NCBI RefSeq assembly: GCF_026012015.1
Contig: NZ_BRXR01000001.1
Span: 2,815,501 to 2,879,500, forward strand
Reading direction: 5' to 3'
From: Clostridium omnivorum
GTDB taxonomy: Bacteria; Bacillota; Clostridia; Clostridiales; Clostridiaceae
Length of the DNA stretch: 64,000 nt
Below are positions 47,280 to 56,551 of the stretch, piece by piece. The notes below the pieces were generated by a model. The model was given only the letters and a program-made list of their open reading frames with translations, did not search any database and was not told the origin of the DNA. The position numbers and the translations under genes are program-made. Position 1 is the first letter of the stretch; each line of letters starts with the position of its first letter.

Positions 47280-47915
47280 ATGGAAAAAATGAAGCTTGTT
47301 TGTTTTGATCTGGATGATACTCTCATTAGAGAAATCCATTCTGTTATGCTGCCATGCATTTTGAATGATAAAGAAAGAGAGCACTCTTTAATTCAAAAAC
47401 AAGAAGAAAAGGGCCTAATTGATTATAAAACGGCAGATTATCTTAGAGCAGAATTACTTTTAGATCTTGAAGAAAGTAAGATAGCTGAATGTTTTTTAGA
47501 GCTTGCAAAACCTTTAAAGAATATTAAAAGTGTAGTTGAAGCACTGCATGATCAAAATATTAAATGTATTGTAATTACTGTGGGCCCAAAGCAAGTAGCA
47601 AAGGTTGTAGCTGATATTTGGGGATTTGATGATTATTATGGTAGTGTTTATGAAGTAGTTGAAGGAGTATTTACCGGGAAAATTCTTAATTACATTGGGG
47701 CTGAACAAAAAATTGAATGCTTACAACACTTTTGCAAAAGTAATAGTATTAAACCTGAAGAATGTATTGCTGTAGGCGATGGATCAACAGATATTCCGAT
47801 TTTTGAGTACTGCGGTAAATCTATTGCCATAAACAGTTCTCAAAGGGTTCGAAAGAGTGCAATGTATGCAGTTGATACAGAGGACTTAACAGACATTCTT
47901 AAATATGTATTTTGA
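47280..47915 (+). CDS. HAD-superfamily phosphatase (SerB-like)
   Basis: 211 residues, ATG 47280 with GAGGTGATT upstream. Motif I is CFDLDDTLI near residue 9 (nucleophile Asp), motif II IVITVGPK near 98, and the acidic motif VGDGSTDIPIFE near 166, as in phosphoserine phosphatase-like HADs. Substrate unknown. The next gene begins 15 bases on and is probably co-transcribed. Confidence 0.9.
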   Translation: MEKMKLVCFDLDDTLIREIHSVMLPCILNDKEREHSLIQKQEEKGLIDYKTADYLRAELLLDLEESKIAECFLELAKPLKNIKSVVEALHDQNIKCIVITVGPKQVAKVVADIWGFDDYYGSVYEVVEGVFTGKILNYIGAEQKIECLQHFCKSNSIKPEECIAVGDGSTDIPIFEYCGKSIAINSSQRVRKSAMYAVDTEDLTDILKYVF

Positions 47916-47929
47916 AATGGAGAAAAAGT

Positions 47930-48790
47930 ATGGACATAGCAGTGTTAGCAGATGTTCATGGCAATTATATTGCATTGGAGCGTTGCCTTGAATATGCATT
48001 TTCACGTAATATTAGTACATTTTTCTTTTTGGGTGATTATGTTGGAGAATTAGCATACCCTGAAAGAACAATGAAAATATTATATGATCTTAATAAAAGA
48101 TATACATGTTATTTTATCAAGGGAAATAAGGAAGATTACTGGCTCAAATACCGTGCTGGCGGTGAAAAGGGATGGGAAGACAACAATTCTGCAAGTGGTT
48201 CATTATTATATACATACAAATTACTTACTTCTAAGGATTTAGATTTTTTTGCACAGCTGCAGCCAGTACGAGAAATAACCGTAGATGATATGCCTGCAAT
48301 CACAATTTGTCACGGTTCACCTAATAATATAAATGAAAAAATGCTGCCAAATGATGATATGACTATCAAAATCATGAATAATGTAAAAACATCAATTATC
48401 TTATGTGGACATACCCATATACAGAGGAAGATTGTACATAACGATAAATGTGTTCTAAATCCTGGGGCTGTTGGAGTACCTCTTTTTAGTGTAGGAAAGA
48501 CCCAATTTTTGATATTACATGGAAATGATGGGACATGGTCTGAGGAGTTTATTAGTCTTGAGTATGATGTTGATAGAGTAATCAGGGATATGCATGAAGC
48601 TAAGCTTGACGTGCATGCACCTTACTGGAGAGTGTTAACTGAAAACATATTACGTGGAGGTAATATATCTCATGGTAAAGTTCTATCAAGGGCTATGGAG
48701 TTATGTAGGGAAGAAACTGGTGATTGTGTGTGGCCTTATATCCCTGAAGAGTTTTGGGCAAAGGCTGTAAATGAATTAATAGGGTTATAG
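47930..48790 (+). CDS. Metallophosphoesterase
   Basis: 286 residues from ATG 47930 with TGGAGA upstream; a TTG at 47912 overlaps the preceding stop. Calcineurin-like motifs: VLADVHGN near 5, GDYVGE near 33, GNKEDYW near 65, CHGSP near 126 and CGHTHIQ near 156. A YfcE-like fold with an extra C-terminal helical part of about 80 residues. Hydrolyses a phosphodiester or phosphomonoester; substrate unknown. Confidence 0.9.
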   Translation: MDIAVLADVHGNYIALERCLEYAFSRNISTFFFLGDYVGELAYPERTMKILYDLNKRYTCYFIKGNKEDYWLKYRAGGEKGWEDNNSASGSLLYTYKLLTSKDLDFFAQLQPVREITVDDMPAITICHGSPNNINEKMLPNDDMTIKIMNNVKTSIILCGHTHIQRKIVHNDKCVLNPGAVGVPLFSVGKTQFLILHGNDGTWSEEFISLEYDVDRVIRDMHEAKLDVHAPYWRVLTENILRGGNISHGKVLSRAMELCREETGDCVWPYIPEEFWAKAVNELIGL

Positions 48791-48950
48791 GAATAATAAC
48801 TTACTTATGGAAAGCTTCTAATGTTTATCAGATTTTTTTCTTTAAATATTGGTTAAAATAAGTGAAGGATCTTATGAGTACTGTGAAAAAAAGGATTGGA
48901 TATAAAAGTGTAACTTCTTAATATTTTATATTAAAAGGAGAATTAATCCT

Positions 48951-49814
48951 ATGATAGCATTAGATAGAAAAGCAAAAGTTGCTTCCTTATCCATTATCTC
49001 AAATACAATTTTAATTATTTTAAAAGTAGGAGCTGGGCTTCTAAGTGGTTCTGTGAGTATTGTTTCTGAGGCTATCCATTCTGGCATGGATTTAGTAGCA
49101 TCTATTATTGCTTTTTTTTCTGTTAGAATTTCCTCAAAACCAGCAGATATAGAGCACCCTTATGGTCATGGAAAAATCGAAAACATTTCTGGCTTAGCAG
49201 AAGGGCTATTAATCTTTATAGCAGCTTTTTTGATAATAAAAGAATCAGTTTTAAAAATAATGCACCCTGTAGAGATAGAGGAAACAGTTATAGCTATTAT
49301 AGCAATGGCAATATCTGCTGTAGTGAATACAGTAGTATCTAGAATTCTTTACAAGGTATCTCAGGAAGAAGATTCACTTGCCTTGGAGGCAGATGCTCTT
49401 CATCTAAAAACTGATGTATATACTTCTGCTGGAATTGCAGCAGGGTTGCTGCTTATAAAGTTAACAGGAATAAGCATTCTAGACCCTATTGCAGCCATTA
49501 TAGTTGCATGCTTTATAATAAAAGAGGCTTGGCACTTATCCAAGGGTGCATTTGCTCCTCTCATAGATACAAGACTTTCCTCAGAGGAAGAGGAAAAAAT
49601 AAAAGAGGTTTTAGAAACCTACAAAACTGAAATTTTAGATTTTCATAACATAAAAACAAGAAAATCAGGTGCGGTAAGGTATGTTGATTTTCACGTAACT
49701 GTAAATCCAGAGCTTACTGCAAAAGATATTCATGAGCTTACGAAAAGGTTAGAAAAAAGTTTAGAGGAGAAAATTAAAAATATAAACTTAACCATTCACA
49801 TTGATCATAGTTAG
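48951..49814 (+). CDS. Cation diffusion facilitator metal exporter
   Basis: 287 residues, ATG 48951 with AAAGGAGAA upstream. Six membrane helices; metal-site residues are seen in HSGMDL near 45 and DALHLKTDV near 148 (HxxxD), with the family signature YGHGKIENISG near 70. The cytoplasmic C-terminal domain (residues 205-287) ends with TIHIDHS. Exports Zn, Co, Fe or Mn. The NiCo-type riboswitch lies after it, not before it. Confidence 0.92.
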   Translation: MIALDRKAKVASLSIISNTILIILKVGAGLLSGSVSIVSEAIHSGMDLVASIIAFFSVRISSKPADIEHPYGHGKIENISGLAEGLLIFIAAFLIIKESVLKIMHPVEIEETVIAIIAMAISAVVNTVVSRILYKVSQEEDSLALEADALHLKTDVYTSAGIAAGLLLIKLTGISILDPIAAIIVACFIIKEAWHLSKGAFAPLIDTRLSSEEEEKIKEVLETYKTEILDFHNIKTRKSGAVRYVDFHVTVNPELTAKDIHELTKRLEKSLEEKIKNINLTIHIDHS

Positions 49815-49877
49815 AATATATTTACAGCTTATGTTCAGTATGATATACTATTAATATCTCTTTGCACTGCATATAAA

Positions 49878-49999
49878 TCTACAGTACAAACTGAGCAGGC
49901 GATGAACTTACTTGTAAGTTCGTGGGGCTGGGCCTTAATTGGCAACAGGATGATAATACATACCTGTGGGACAGTAAAATGTTCTACAGGTATTTTTTT
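49878..49999 (+). promoter_or_regulatory. NiCo (czcD-type) riboswitch with terminator
   Basis: The segment contains ACAAACTGAGCAGGC, GGGGCTGGGCC, GGCAACAGGATGAT and TGTGGGACAGT in the order I know from the NiCo (czcD) riboswitch, a cobalt/nickel sensor. The 3' side overlaps a terminator: ATACCTGT (49960-49967) pairs with ACAGGTAT (49986-49993), followed by T7. Metal binding should therefore decide read-through into the P-type ATPase gene 86 bases downstream. Confidence 0.8.
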
Positions 50000-50085
50000 A
50001 TACTAATAGAACATTTCTGATGATTGCAATGCCATAGAGCTATCTTAAAAATGCTTATAATAAGCAAAAATGGAGGTAACTATTT

Positions 50086-52629
50086 ATGACAGAACAACAT
50101 TTCCAAGGACTAACTTCTCAAGAAGTAAAAAAGCTTCAAGAAAAATTCGGTAAAAATGAACTTGTGGCCGAGAAAAAGGAAAGCTTTTTACACAAAGTTT
50201 TACACGTCATTACCGAGCCAATGTTTTTATTGCTTATCGTTGCGGCTACAATATACTTCATATTAGGAGAGCCTAGAGATGGCGCAATTATGCTTATTTT
50301 CGTTGTTGGAATAATAGGCATTGAAACAATCCAAGAATGGAAAACAGACAAGACTTTAAAAGCCTTAAAGGATTTATCTGCACCTCAGATTAAGGTGCTT
50401 CGTGATGACTGTGAGAAAATAATCAACAGCTGCGATTTAGTGCCTGGCGACATTATGTTTATATCAGAAGGAGTTAAAGTTCCTGCTGATGGAGTAGTTA
50501 TGAAAGCTAGTACACTAGCTATTGATGAATCTTCCCTAACTGGAGAGGCTGAAGCAGTATGGAAGGTTTCTAAAGAAAACTGTGATAGTAATGATGCTGA
50601 TTATTGGCGTAAAGATTATTGCTATGCTGGTACTCTTGTTACACAAGGTACAGGTATTATTTTGGTAGATAAAATTGGTTCAGCTACTGAATATGGAAAA
50701 ATAGGACAAGACGTTATATCTGCTCCTGATAATCCAACACCGCTTCAAAAACAAACCTCAAAATTAGTAAAGCTATGTGCTATAATTGCAGCGGTTTTAT
50801 TCATTATTGTTGGTATTGTTACGTATTTTAATATTCCTGACCATGCTTTTACGGATAGACTTATAGAAAGTATTTTGTCTGGTGTAACTCTTGCTATGGC
50901 CATGATACCAGAAGAATTTCCAGTTATACTAACAGTATTTCTATCTATGGGTGCATGGAGACTTGCCAAAAAGCACTCACTTGTTAGAAAACTGCCATCT
51001 GTAGAAACCTTAGGTGCTGTTTCTGTTCTGTGTGTTGACAAAACTGGTACAATTACAATGAACAAAATGTCAGTTAGAGAAGTTTGGAGTTTAAAAAATG
51101 ACACAAATACATTGACAAAAATTATGGGAATGGGCTGTAAACCTGATGCCTATGACCCAATGGAAAAGTCTATGATAACTTTTTGTGAAGAAGGTGGAAT
51201 TACAAGAGATATTCTCTTTGGTGGAGAGCTTGTAAAAGAATATGCCTTTACTGATGAATTAAAAATGATGGGTCATGTATGGCAAAACCATAGTGATATT
51301 ACAGTTGCAGCAAAAGGTTCACCAGAACGTATTTTAACAATATGTAGTCTTACTGATAATGATCGAAAAATAGCAGAAAAGAAAATACTTGAAATGTCTA
51401 AGGAAGGGCTTCGTGTTATTGCTGTTGGACAAATGAAAATATCAGAGGAAAGCAACATTCCTGATAAGCTTACAGAATGTAGTTTGGAACTTTGCGGGCT
51501 TATTGGCTTAGCAGATCCTCCTAGGGAGTCGGTTAAAGAAGATATTAAAACTTGTACAAAAGCTGGTGTTCGCGTAGTTATGATAACCGGAGATAATGGA
51601 GTAACAGCAAGTTCTATAGCAAGGCAGATAAACATGCCAAATAGCGATAAAATTATTACTGGTGATGAATTAAATAAAATGAGTGATGAAGAGCTTAGGG
51701 AGAGAGTAAAAGAAGTTAATGTGTTTTCTAGAGTTGTTCCTGAGCATAAGATGAGAATAGTTAAGGCCTTTAAAGAAAATGGAGAGATAGTTGCAATGAC
51801 TGGAGACGGCGTTAATGATGCTCCTGCCTTAAAGCATGCAGACATTGGTATTGCTATGGGTAAGAGAGGCTCAGAGGTTTCAAGGGAGGCGGCAGATTTA
51901 ATTTTACTTGATGATAATTTTTCTACTATTGTTGAAACTATCAGGGATGGAAGAAGAATTTATGATAACATTAGAAAAGCAATTGGATATGTATTTACTA
52001 TTCATATTCCTATTGCCTTTGCATCACTATTAGCTCCTATACTAGGAATAAATCCTTCAAGCCTGTTACTTCTTCCGCTCCATGTTGTTTTACTTGAATT
52101 AGTAATTGATCCTACTTGCTCTATTGTATTGGAACGACAACCAGCTGAAGATGATATTATGGAAAGAGCACCTCGTAATGCAAATGAAAAAATACTAACA
52201 ACAAAAACTCTTACTAAAAGTATAATTCAAGGTGTTGTAATGTTTGGAGCATCCTTTGGAACTTACTATGCATTTTTAAACAATAATTCAACTAACGCAC
52301 CGCTTGCAAGGGCAATGGGACTTACAATTATATTGCTTGCTAATGTGCTGCTTGTAAATGTTAATAGTTCAGATTCTGATTATGCAATTAAATCCTTCGC
52401 CAAACTTAAAAAGGATAAGGTAATGTGGACCGTAAATTTTGGAACATTAGCAGGACTTGCAGTAATCCTATATACTCCATTAAATAGCTTTTTAAAGCTA
52501 GCACCTCTATCACTAAGTCAGCTAATATTAGCTGCTGTAATATCCGCAGTTTCAGTTCTGTGGTATGAACTTGTTAAGGTAACAAAAAACATAAGAAAAC
52601 AAAGTAAATATAGCTATCTAAGTCAGTAA
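50086..52629 (+). CDS. P-type cation-transporting ATPase
   Basis: 847 residues, ATG 50086 with TGGAGG upstream. N-terminal cation-ATPase domain (GLTSQEVKKLQEKFGKNEL), TGEA loop near 153, phosphorylation motif DKTGT near 318, TM4 motif PEEFP near 278, and GDGVNDAP near 573. The sequence is of the P2 type usually annotated as Ca-ATPase. The upstream NiCo riboswitch argues that its cargo here is Co or Ni, or at least that it is made under their excess. Confidence 0.93.
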   Translation: MTEQHFQGLTSQEVKKLQEKFGKNELVAEKKESFLHKVLHVITEPMFLLLIVAATIYFILGEPRDGAIMLIFVVGIIGIETIQEWKTDKTLKALKDLSAPQIKVLRDDCEKIINSCDLVPGDIMFISEGVKVPADGVVMKASTLAIDESSLTGEAEAVWKVSKENCDSNDADYWRKDYCYAGTLVTQGTGIILVDKIGSATEYGKIGQDVISAPDNPTPLQKQTSKLVKLCAIIAAVLFIIVGIVTYFNIPDHAFTDRLIESILSGVTLAMAMIPEEFPVILTVFLSMGAWRLAKKHSLVRKLPSVETLGAVSVLCVDKTGTITMNKMSVREVWSLKNDTNTLTKIMGMGCKPDAYDPMEKSMITFCEEGGITRDILFGGELVKEYAFTDELKMMGHVWQNHSDITVAAKGSPERILTICSLTDNDRKIAEKKILEMSKEGLRVIAVGQMKISEESNIPDKLTECSLELCGLIGLADPPRESVKEDIKTCTKAGVRVVMITGDNGVTASSIARQINMPNSDKIITGDELNKMSDEELRERVKEVNVFSRVVPEHKMRIVKAFKENGEIVAMTGDGVNDAPALKHADIGIAMGKRGSEVSREAADLILLDDNFSTIVETIRDGRRIYDNIRKAIGYVFTIHIPIAFASLLAPILGINPSSLLLLPLHVVLLELVIDPTCSIVLERQPAEDDIMERAPRNANEKILTTKTLTKSIIQGVVMFGASFGTYYAFLNNNSTNAPLARAMGLTIILLANVLLVNVNSSDSDYAIKSFAKLKKDKVMWTVNFGTLAGLAVILYTPLNSFLKLAPLSLSQLILAAVISAVSVLWYELVKVTKNIRKQSKYSYLSQ

Positions 52630-52663
52630 TTTAAAGGCTGATAATTCAATTTTGATTAATTTA

Positions 52664-52721
52664 AGAGCCATAGCAGCAATAGTAATTTAAGTTATTATGC
52701 CGCTATGACTCTAATTTTTTT
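52664..52721 (+). terminator. Terminator after the P-type ATPase
   Basis: AGAGCCATAGCAGCAAT (52664-52680) pairs imperfectly with TTATGCCGCTATGACTCT (52695-52712), followed by AATTTTTTT. It replaces the GGCACTGG terminator that precedes the other leader modules. Confidence 0.7.
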
Positions 52722-52925
52722 GATTATTATTTAAGACTTTTTATATGAAAATCGTATTGTTATTGCTTCATTGATGAAAGTGTATGTAATATTATGTAAT
52801 TTATGTTATAATTCACTTATTAGTAAGATGGATTTAAATGCTAAGAAGTGAATTATAAGCTTGAGTAATATTTCCCATTATAAGTGTTGGGAATACTGCT
52901 AAGGTTAGGTATATAAGGATAATAG
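52722..52925 (+). repeat. Leader module copy 3
   Basis: Aligns with module 2 from GCTTCATTGATGAA onwards: extended -10 promoter, CACTTATTAGTAA, GTGAATTATAAGCT, the hairpin segment TAATATTTCCC / GTTGGGAATACTGC, and AAGGTTAGGTATATA. It lacks the GTTATATG insertion point at its end. It opens the second stretch of cassettes. Confidence 0.72.
52781..52812 (+). promoter_or_regulatory. Extended -10 promoter of leader module 3
   Basis: TATGTTATAAT with TATAAT at 52807-52812 in the conserved module context; drives the following membrane-protein gene. Confidence 0.72.
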
Positions 52926-52973
52926 GTGAAGGATAGAAAAAGCAAACTTATAAAATTAATTGAGGAGGTTAAT

Positions 52974-53702
52974 GTGTACAAGATTGGAAAAAACTCAATT
53001 ATAGTTATGATATTAATTATGTTAATGATATTTACACCATCTACAATAGCATTTGCAAATTCTGCGAAACCGCCATCATTGGTTATACTTGTAAATAATC
53101 CCCCAAAGGATCTTTCGATTGCATTAGTGTCAAATGGAAGCCAACCTAAAGCAAGAATTCGTAAGGTTGCATGGGAAGGATATTATGCATTTTATTCAAG
53201 TGATATGCGAGCAACTGACGAATATACTTTTAAGGTTACTACAAATGGGGAGAGCTTTGAATGTACGATTGTTAAGCCATTGCGGCAATATAACAGTATA
53301 TTTACTTTGGACATAAGCAATCGAGAACTTACACCAGGAACATATCCGTTTCGTAGGATACTTCTGATAACAATGCGGTTACTACTTACACTTTTTCTTG
53401 AAGGTATCATATTTTGGCTCTTTAATTATAGACAAAAGAGAAGTTGGATTACATTCCTTTTTATCAATCTTGTTACGCAGGGCGCCTTGAATGTTTGGTT
53501 GAATAGCGGAGGTTCACTAATGCCAAGCTATTTAATTTTAAGCTTAATTATTGGGGAGTTTTTTGTATTTGTGATTGAAATGATTGCGTTTCCGATTTTA
53601 GTTAAGGAACATGGAAAAAGTCGTAGTTTAGTTTATGCTTTTATAGCTAATTTTGTAAGCTTAATTGCCGGTGGATATATTATTTCAGTTTTGCCGGTTT
53701 AG
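52974..53702 (+). CDS. Membrane protein with cleavable signal-like start
   Basis: 242 residues from GTG 52974, chosen for GAGGAGG five bases upstream; a GTG at 52926 has only a weak site. A signal-peptide-like segment (IIVMILIMLMIFTPSTIAFA then NSAKP) precedes a beta-rich ~90-residue extracytoplasmic part and four membrane helices at 115-240. A QKRSW motif follows the first helix. No family recognised. An attC-like site lies 127 bases after its stop. Confidence 0.72.
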   Translation: MYKIGKNSIIVMILIMLMIFTPSTIAFANSAKPPSLVILVNNPPKDLSIALVSNGSQPKARIRKVAWEGYYAFYSSDMRATDEYTFKVTTNGESFECTIVKPLRQYNSIFTLDISNRELTPGTYPFRRILLITMRLLLTLFLEGIIFWLFNYRQKRSWITFLFINLVTQGALNVWLNSGGSLMPSYLILSLIIGEFFVFVIEMIAFPILVKEHGKSRSLVYAFIANFVSLIAGGYIISVLPV

Positions 53703-53829
53703 CTACGAAGCTTATAATATAATCATTCAAGATATAGGCAAAAACAAACTACCATTATGGAGATGTTTATCATTACGAATTGGAGAGATGGTTGAGAAAG
53801 GTATCTTAATATAAACTAGAATTAAACCA

Positions 53830-53942
53830 CAACTAAGAAAACGCTCAAGTCTTCTTTGCAAGTAAAGACTGCAAAGCACACCTGCGAAGATAAGTGCGGT
53901 CGCTATAGGCTTCTCTGTGTCGGGAATTTGAGACGTTGGGCA
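53830..53942 (+). repeat. attC-like site 13
   Basis: Left part CAACTAAGAAAACGCTCAAG has TAAG for TAAC; right box GTTGGGCA (53935-53942). Interior CTGCAAAGCACACCTGCGAAG and GTGCGGTCGCTATAGG is nearly identical to sites 1, 3 and 11. Confidence 0.72.
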
Positions 53943-53970
53943 TTATTATTTTAGAAAATGAGGTGTAAGT

Positions 53971-54621
53971 TTGTTTTTCACGAATGAAGCTGAAAGAAGA
54001 AAAAATAGATCAATTTCAATCTTAAAACAAGAAAAGGTACCATTTATAAAACATTTACCAGTAATAGAGACAGAAGAAGAAATAACATTAAGAACTAAGG
54101 AAGAAATATGCAACAGAGCAATTTGCATAGCATTAATTGCTGCTAAAGCAGAAGGCCTAGAAGATGATATATTTAAAGTTAAAACTAGAGAATATAAAGT
54201 TGAGAAATGTTTTTCATGTGAAGAGAAAGCTTTTACTGAAATGCAACAAATTGATGATAAACTTCGTGCAAAATTTACATGGAGATATGAGGCTTTATGG
54301 GTTTTATTATGGAGTCTTGGATATATTAAAAATTTAGATAGGCCTGATAAAATATGTGATGTTCAGACTGCAGTATCTACAATAGTTAATAGAGAAAGGG
54401 ATAAGTTCATTTTAGAAGCTCAAATACGTTCAAAGAAGGAAATTTTAGATCAGACTGATTTACATTTTAGGTATCATTGGGCGACAACTGAGGCTCGACT
54501 ACGTAATCAGATAATGCCTTCTGATCTTGATCCAGATGTTATCTATGAACGACATTATGCACTAAATTGGATTATAAATTATGATAATGAAGGTTGGGAT
54601 GATGTATCTACAAACACATGA
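53971..54621 (+). CDS. DUF4272-family protein, cassette gene
   Basis: 216 residues, TTG 53971 with GAGGTG upstream. RTKEEICNRAICIALIAAKA near 40, WRYEALWVLLWSLGYI near 107 and HWATTEARLRN near 170 are DUF4272 hallmarks. Helical, soluble, function unknown. It starts 29 bases after the core box of attC-like site 13. Confidence 0.85.
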   Translation: MFFTNEAERRKNRSISILKQEKVPFIKHLPVIETEEEITLRTKEEICNRAICIALIAAKAEGLEDDIFKVKTREYKVEKCFSCEEKAFTEMQQIDDKLRAKFTWRYEALWVLLWSLGYIKNLDRPDKICDVQTAVSTIVNRERDKFILEAQIRSKKEILDQTDLHFRYHWATTEARLRNQIMPSDLDPDVIYERHYALNWIINYDNEGWDDVSTNT

Positions 54622-54629
54622 TAAACTAT

Positions 54630-54843
54630 TCCAAGCAAAACTTTCAAGTTAACTTCTAAAGTACTTTCTTCACCAATTACTTACCTTGCACAAAAGTATT
54701 TTACTGATGGAGATAATCAGTATATAGGAAAAAAACTTTTGGAGGAAGGTTTTGAAAAAGGCGAAATTTATGTTGCACTATATGTATCATCTCAACATAT
54801 TTTTTATAGAGGCATATATAACGAATTAATTGAAAATATGTAG
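54630..54843 (+). pseudogene. Partial attC-like site fused to a gene 3' end
   Basis: 54630-54681 reads like the left end of an attC-like site (CAAGCAAAACTTTCAAG, then AAAGTACTTTCTTCACCAA as in site 7). The same region is open in frame to TAG 54841-54843 and encodes a coherent C-terminal peptide (SSPITYLAQKYFTDGDN, LLEEGFEKGEIYVALYVSS) with no start. A deletion has joined a site remnant to a truncated gene, closing the second array. Confidence 0.5.
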
Positions 54844-54866
54844 AAATGGATTGATGATTGATTAAT

Positions 54867-55613
54867 ATGAAGAAGGAAGCTAATAAAAAAATAATGGAGA
54901 CAGATCTTTACGAGCCAATTTATAACTATTTGATTAGTCAGGGTTATATTGTTCATAGTGAGGTCAAAAATTGTGATATTACAGCTATTAAAGGAAAAGA
55001 ATTAGTAGTAATAGAAATGAAACTAAGATTTAATGTTACATTACTTATGCAGGCGGTGCAAAGGCAAAAGGCAGCGGATTCTGTTTATGTGGCAATTCTA
55101 AAGCCTAAAGGAGGAGCTTTTTCTAAGGGATGGGATGATATGTGCCATCTGCTTAAACGCTTAGAGCTTGGTTTAATTACAGTATCCTTTAATGGTAAAA
55201 AACCAATGATGGAAATAGTTTTTCATCCGATGGAATATAAAAGAAAGAAAAATAATAATATAAGAAAAGCTATAATAAGAGAAATAAATGGTAGGTATAT
55301 GGATTACAATATAGGAGGCAGTACAAGAAGAAAACTAATGACTGCTTATAGAGAAAATTCAATCCATATTGCCTGTTGTCTTGAAAAGTTTGGACAACTT
55401 TCACCAAAACAGTTAAAGGAACTAGGTACAGGAGAAAAGACCCAATCCATACTTTCAAAGAACTTTTATGGATGGTTTAATAGAGTTTCAGTTGGGAAGT
55501 ATGAACTTCAGGAATCCGCGAAAGAGGCGCTCAAAAATTATCATGAGTTAGCAGAGCATTACAGAAAGCAGATTAAAAATATTGATATTAGTGAATTTAA
55601 TTCTAAAGCTTAG
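54867..55613 (+). CDS. DUF2161 family PD-(D/E)xK-type protein
   Basis: 248 residues from ATG 54867; TTG 54858 is a poorer alternative and no strong ribosome site is visible. Nuclease-like core: DITAIKGKELVVIEMKL near 35-52 (D, ExK). The AVQRQKAADSVYVAIL segment and the C-terminal winged-helix-like part (LEKFGQLSPKQLKELG) complete the DUF2161 layout. A putative nuclease of unknown target. Confidence 0.85.
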   Translation: MKKEANKKIMETDLYEPIYNYLISQGYIVHSEVKNCDITAIKGKELVVIEMKLRFNVTLLMQAVQRQKAADSVYVAILKPKGGAFSKGWDDMCHLLKRLELGLITVSFNGKKPMMEIVFHPMEYKRKKNNNIRKAIIREINGRYMDYNIGGSTRRKLMTAYRENSIHIACCLEKFGQLSPKQLKELGTGEKTQSILSKNFYGWFNRVSVGKYELQESAKEALKNYHELAEHYRKQIKNIDISEFNSKA

Positions 55614-55637
55614 ATTTTATTGATGGGAGAAATTTTT

Positions 55638-56369
55638 ATGAAAAGTTATTTTGTGAATAATGGAAAAGTTAAAATACATGTTTTAGAGAACGGTGCTGCT
55701 TCTAGCAAAACACCATCACTACTTGTAATTACAGGTATTTGGGAGCCTGCAGAAAGGGCAATACCGATACTTTCTGGTATATCTAGTCATGTTGTAACTT
55801 TGAGTTTGAGAGGGCGTGGCCTAAGCTCCACTCCTGAAACAGGCTACGGGCTTGAAGAACATCTTTCCGACATAGAGGCTGTTGTTAAGCACTGCGAGCT
55901 TCAAAATTATTGCGTTCTTGGATTCTCGAGGGGTGCATCGTATGCGCTTGGGTGGAGTCTAAAAAATCAGAAGGGTATAAGTGGACTTATAATTGGTGAC
56001 CAACCTCCAGTACATAATAAGTTAAGTCCTGATCAAGTGGAATTTTGGACAAGTATTAATTATTTAGGAGTTCCAATACTAAATTTTATGCGCCGTACAG
56101 CAATTGAAGGTTTATGTAAAGAAGCAGAGCAAATTGATTTTTCAACACAACTATCGCAATTGAAAATTCCGGTATCTATATTTATTGGTAGGGATAACGA
56201 ATCTAAAGTTCCATCTAATATTTCAGATGAGACTCTAAAATTGTACAAAAACCAATTAATGTCATGCGAAGTAGTTGAATTTTCGAAATCTGGACATATG
56301 ATACCTGATGATGAACCTGAAAAGTATATTGAGGAAATTGTCTCATTTATAAATAAATTGAAGTATTAA
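55638..56369 (+). CDS. Alpha/beta hydrolase
   Basis: 243 residues from ATG 55638 with GGGAGAA upstream. The nucleophile is in LGFSRGASYALGW (G-x-S-x-G variant GFSRG), the acid in GRDNESKVP, the His in SGHMIPDDEP. The LSLRGRGLSSTPETGYGLEEH segment is typical of the family. Starts 24 bases after the DUF2161 gene stop and may share its operon. Confidence 0.9.
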   Translation: MKSYFVNNGKVKIHVLENGAASSKTPSLLVITGIWEPAERAIPILSGISSHVVTLSLRGRGLSSTPETGYGLEEHLSDIEAVVKHCELQNYCVLGFSRGASYALGWSLKNQKGISGLIIGDQPPVHNKLSPDQVEFWTSINYLGVPILNFMRRTAIEGLCKEAEQIDFSTQLSQLKIPVSIFIGRDNESKVPSNISDETLKLYKNQLMSCEVVEFSKSGHMIPDDEPEKYIEEIVSFINKLKY

Positions 56370-56551
56370 TTTATACATATACCTTATATTATGAGGTGCA
56401 ATTACCATGTCATTTTGGTAATGGATGATAAATTATAGCTAATAGTATAATGTATAGAGTTGTATCATTTTAAGATTCTTTGTCTTTTTGAGGTAAAAAG
56501 ATAACTCGCAATTGTAAAGATACGGAAATAAATGAAAGGAATATTTATTAA

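Noticed and set aside
51273-51845. 190-codon open frame on the minus strand inside the P-type ATPase
   Set aside because: Shadow of a long conserved coding region; Ser/Leu-rich composition typical of antisense frames.
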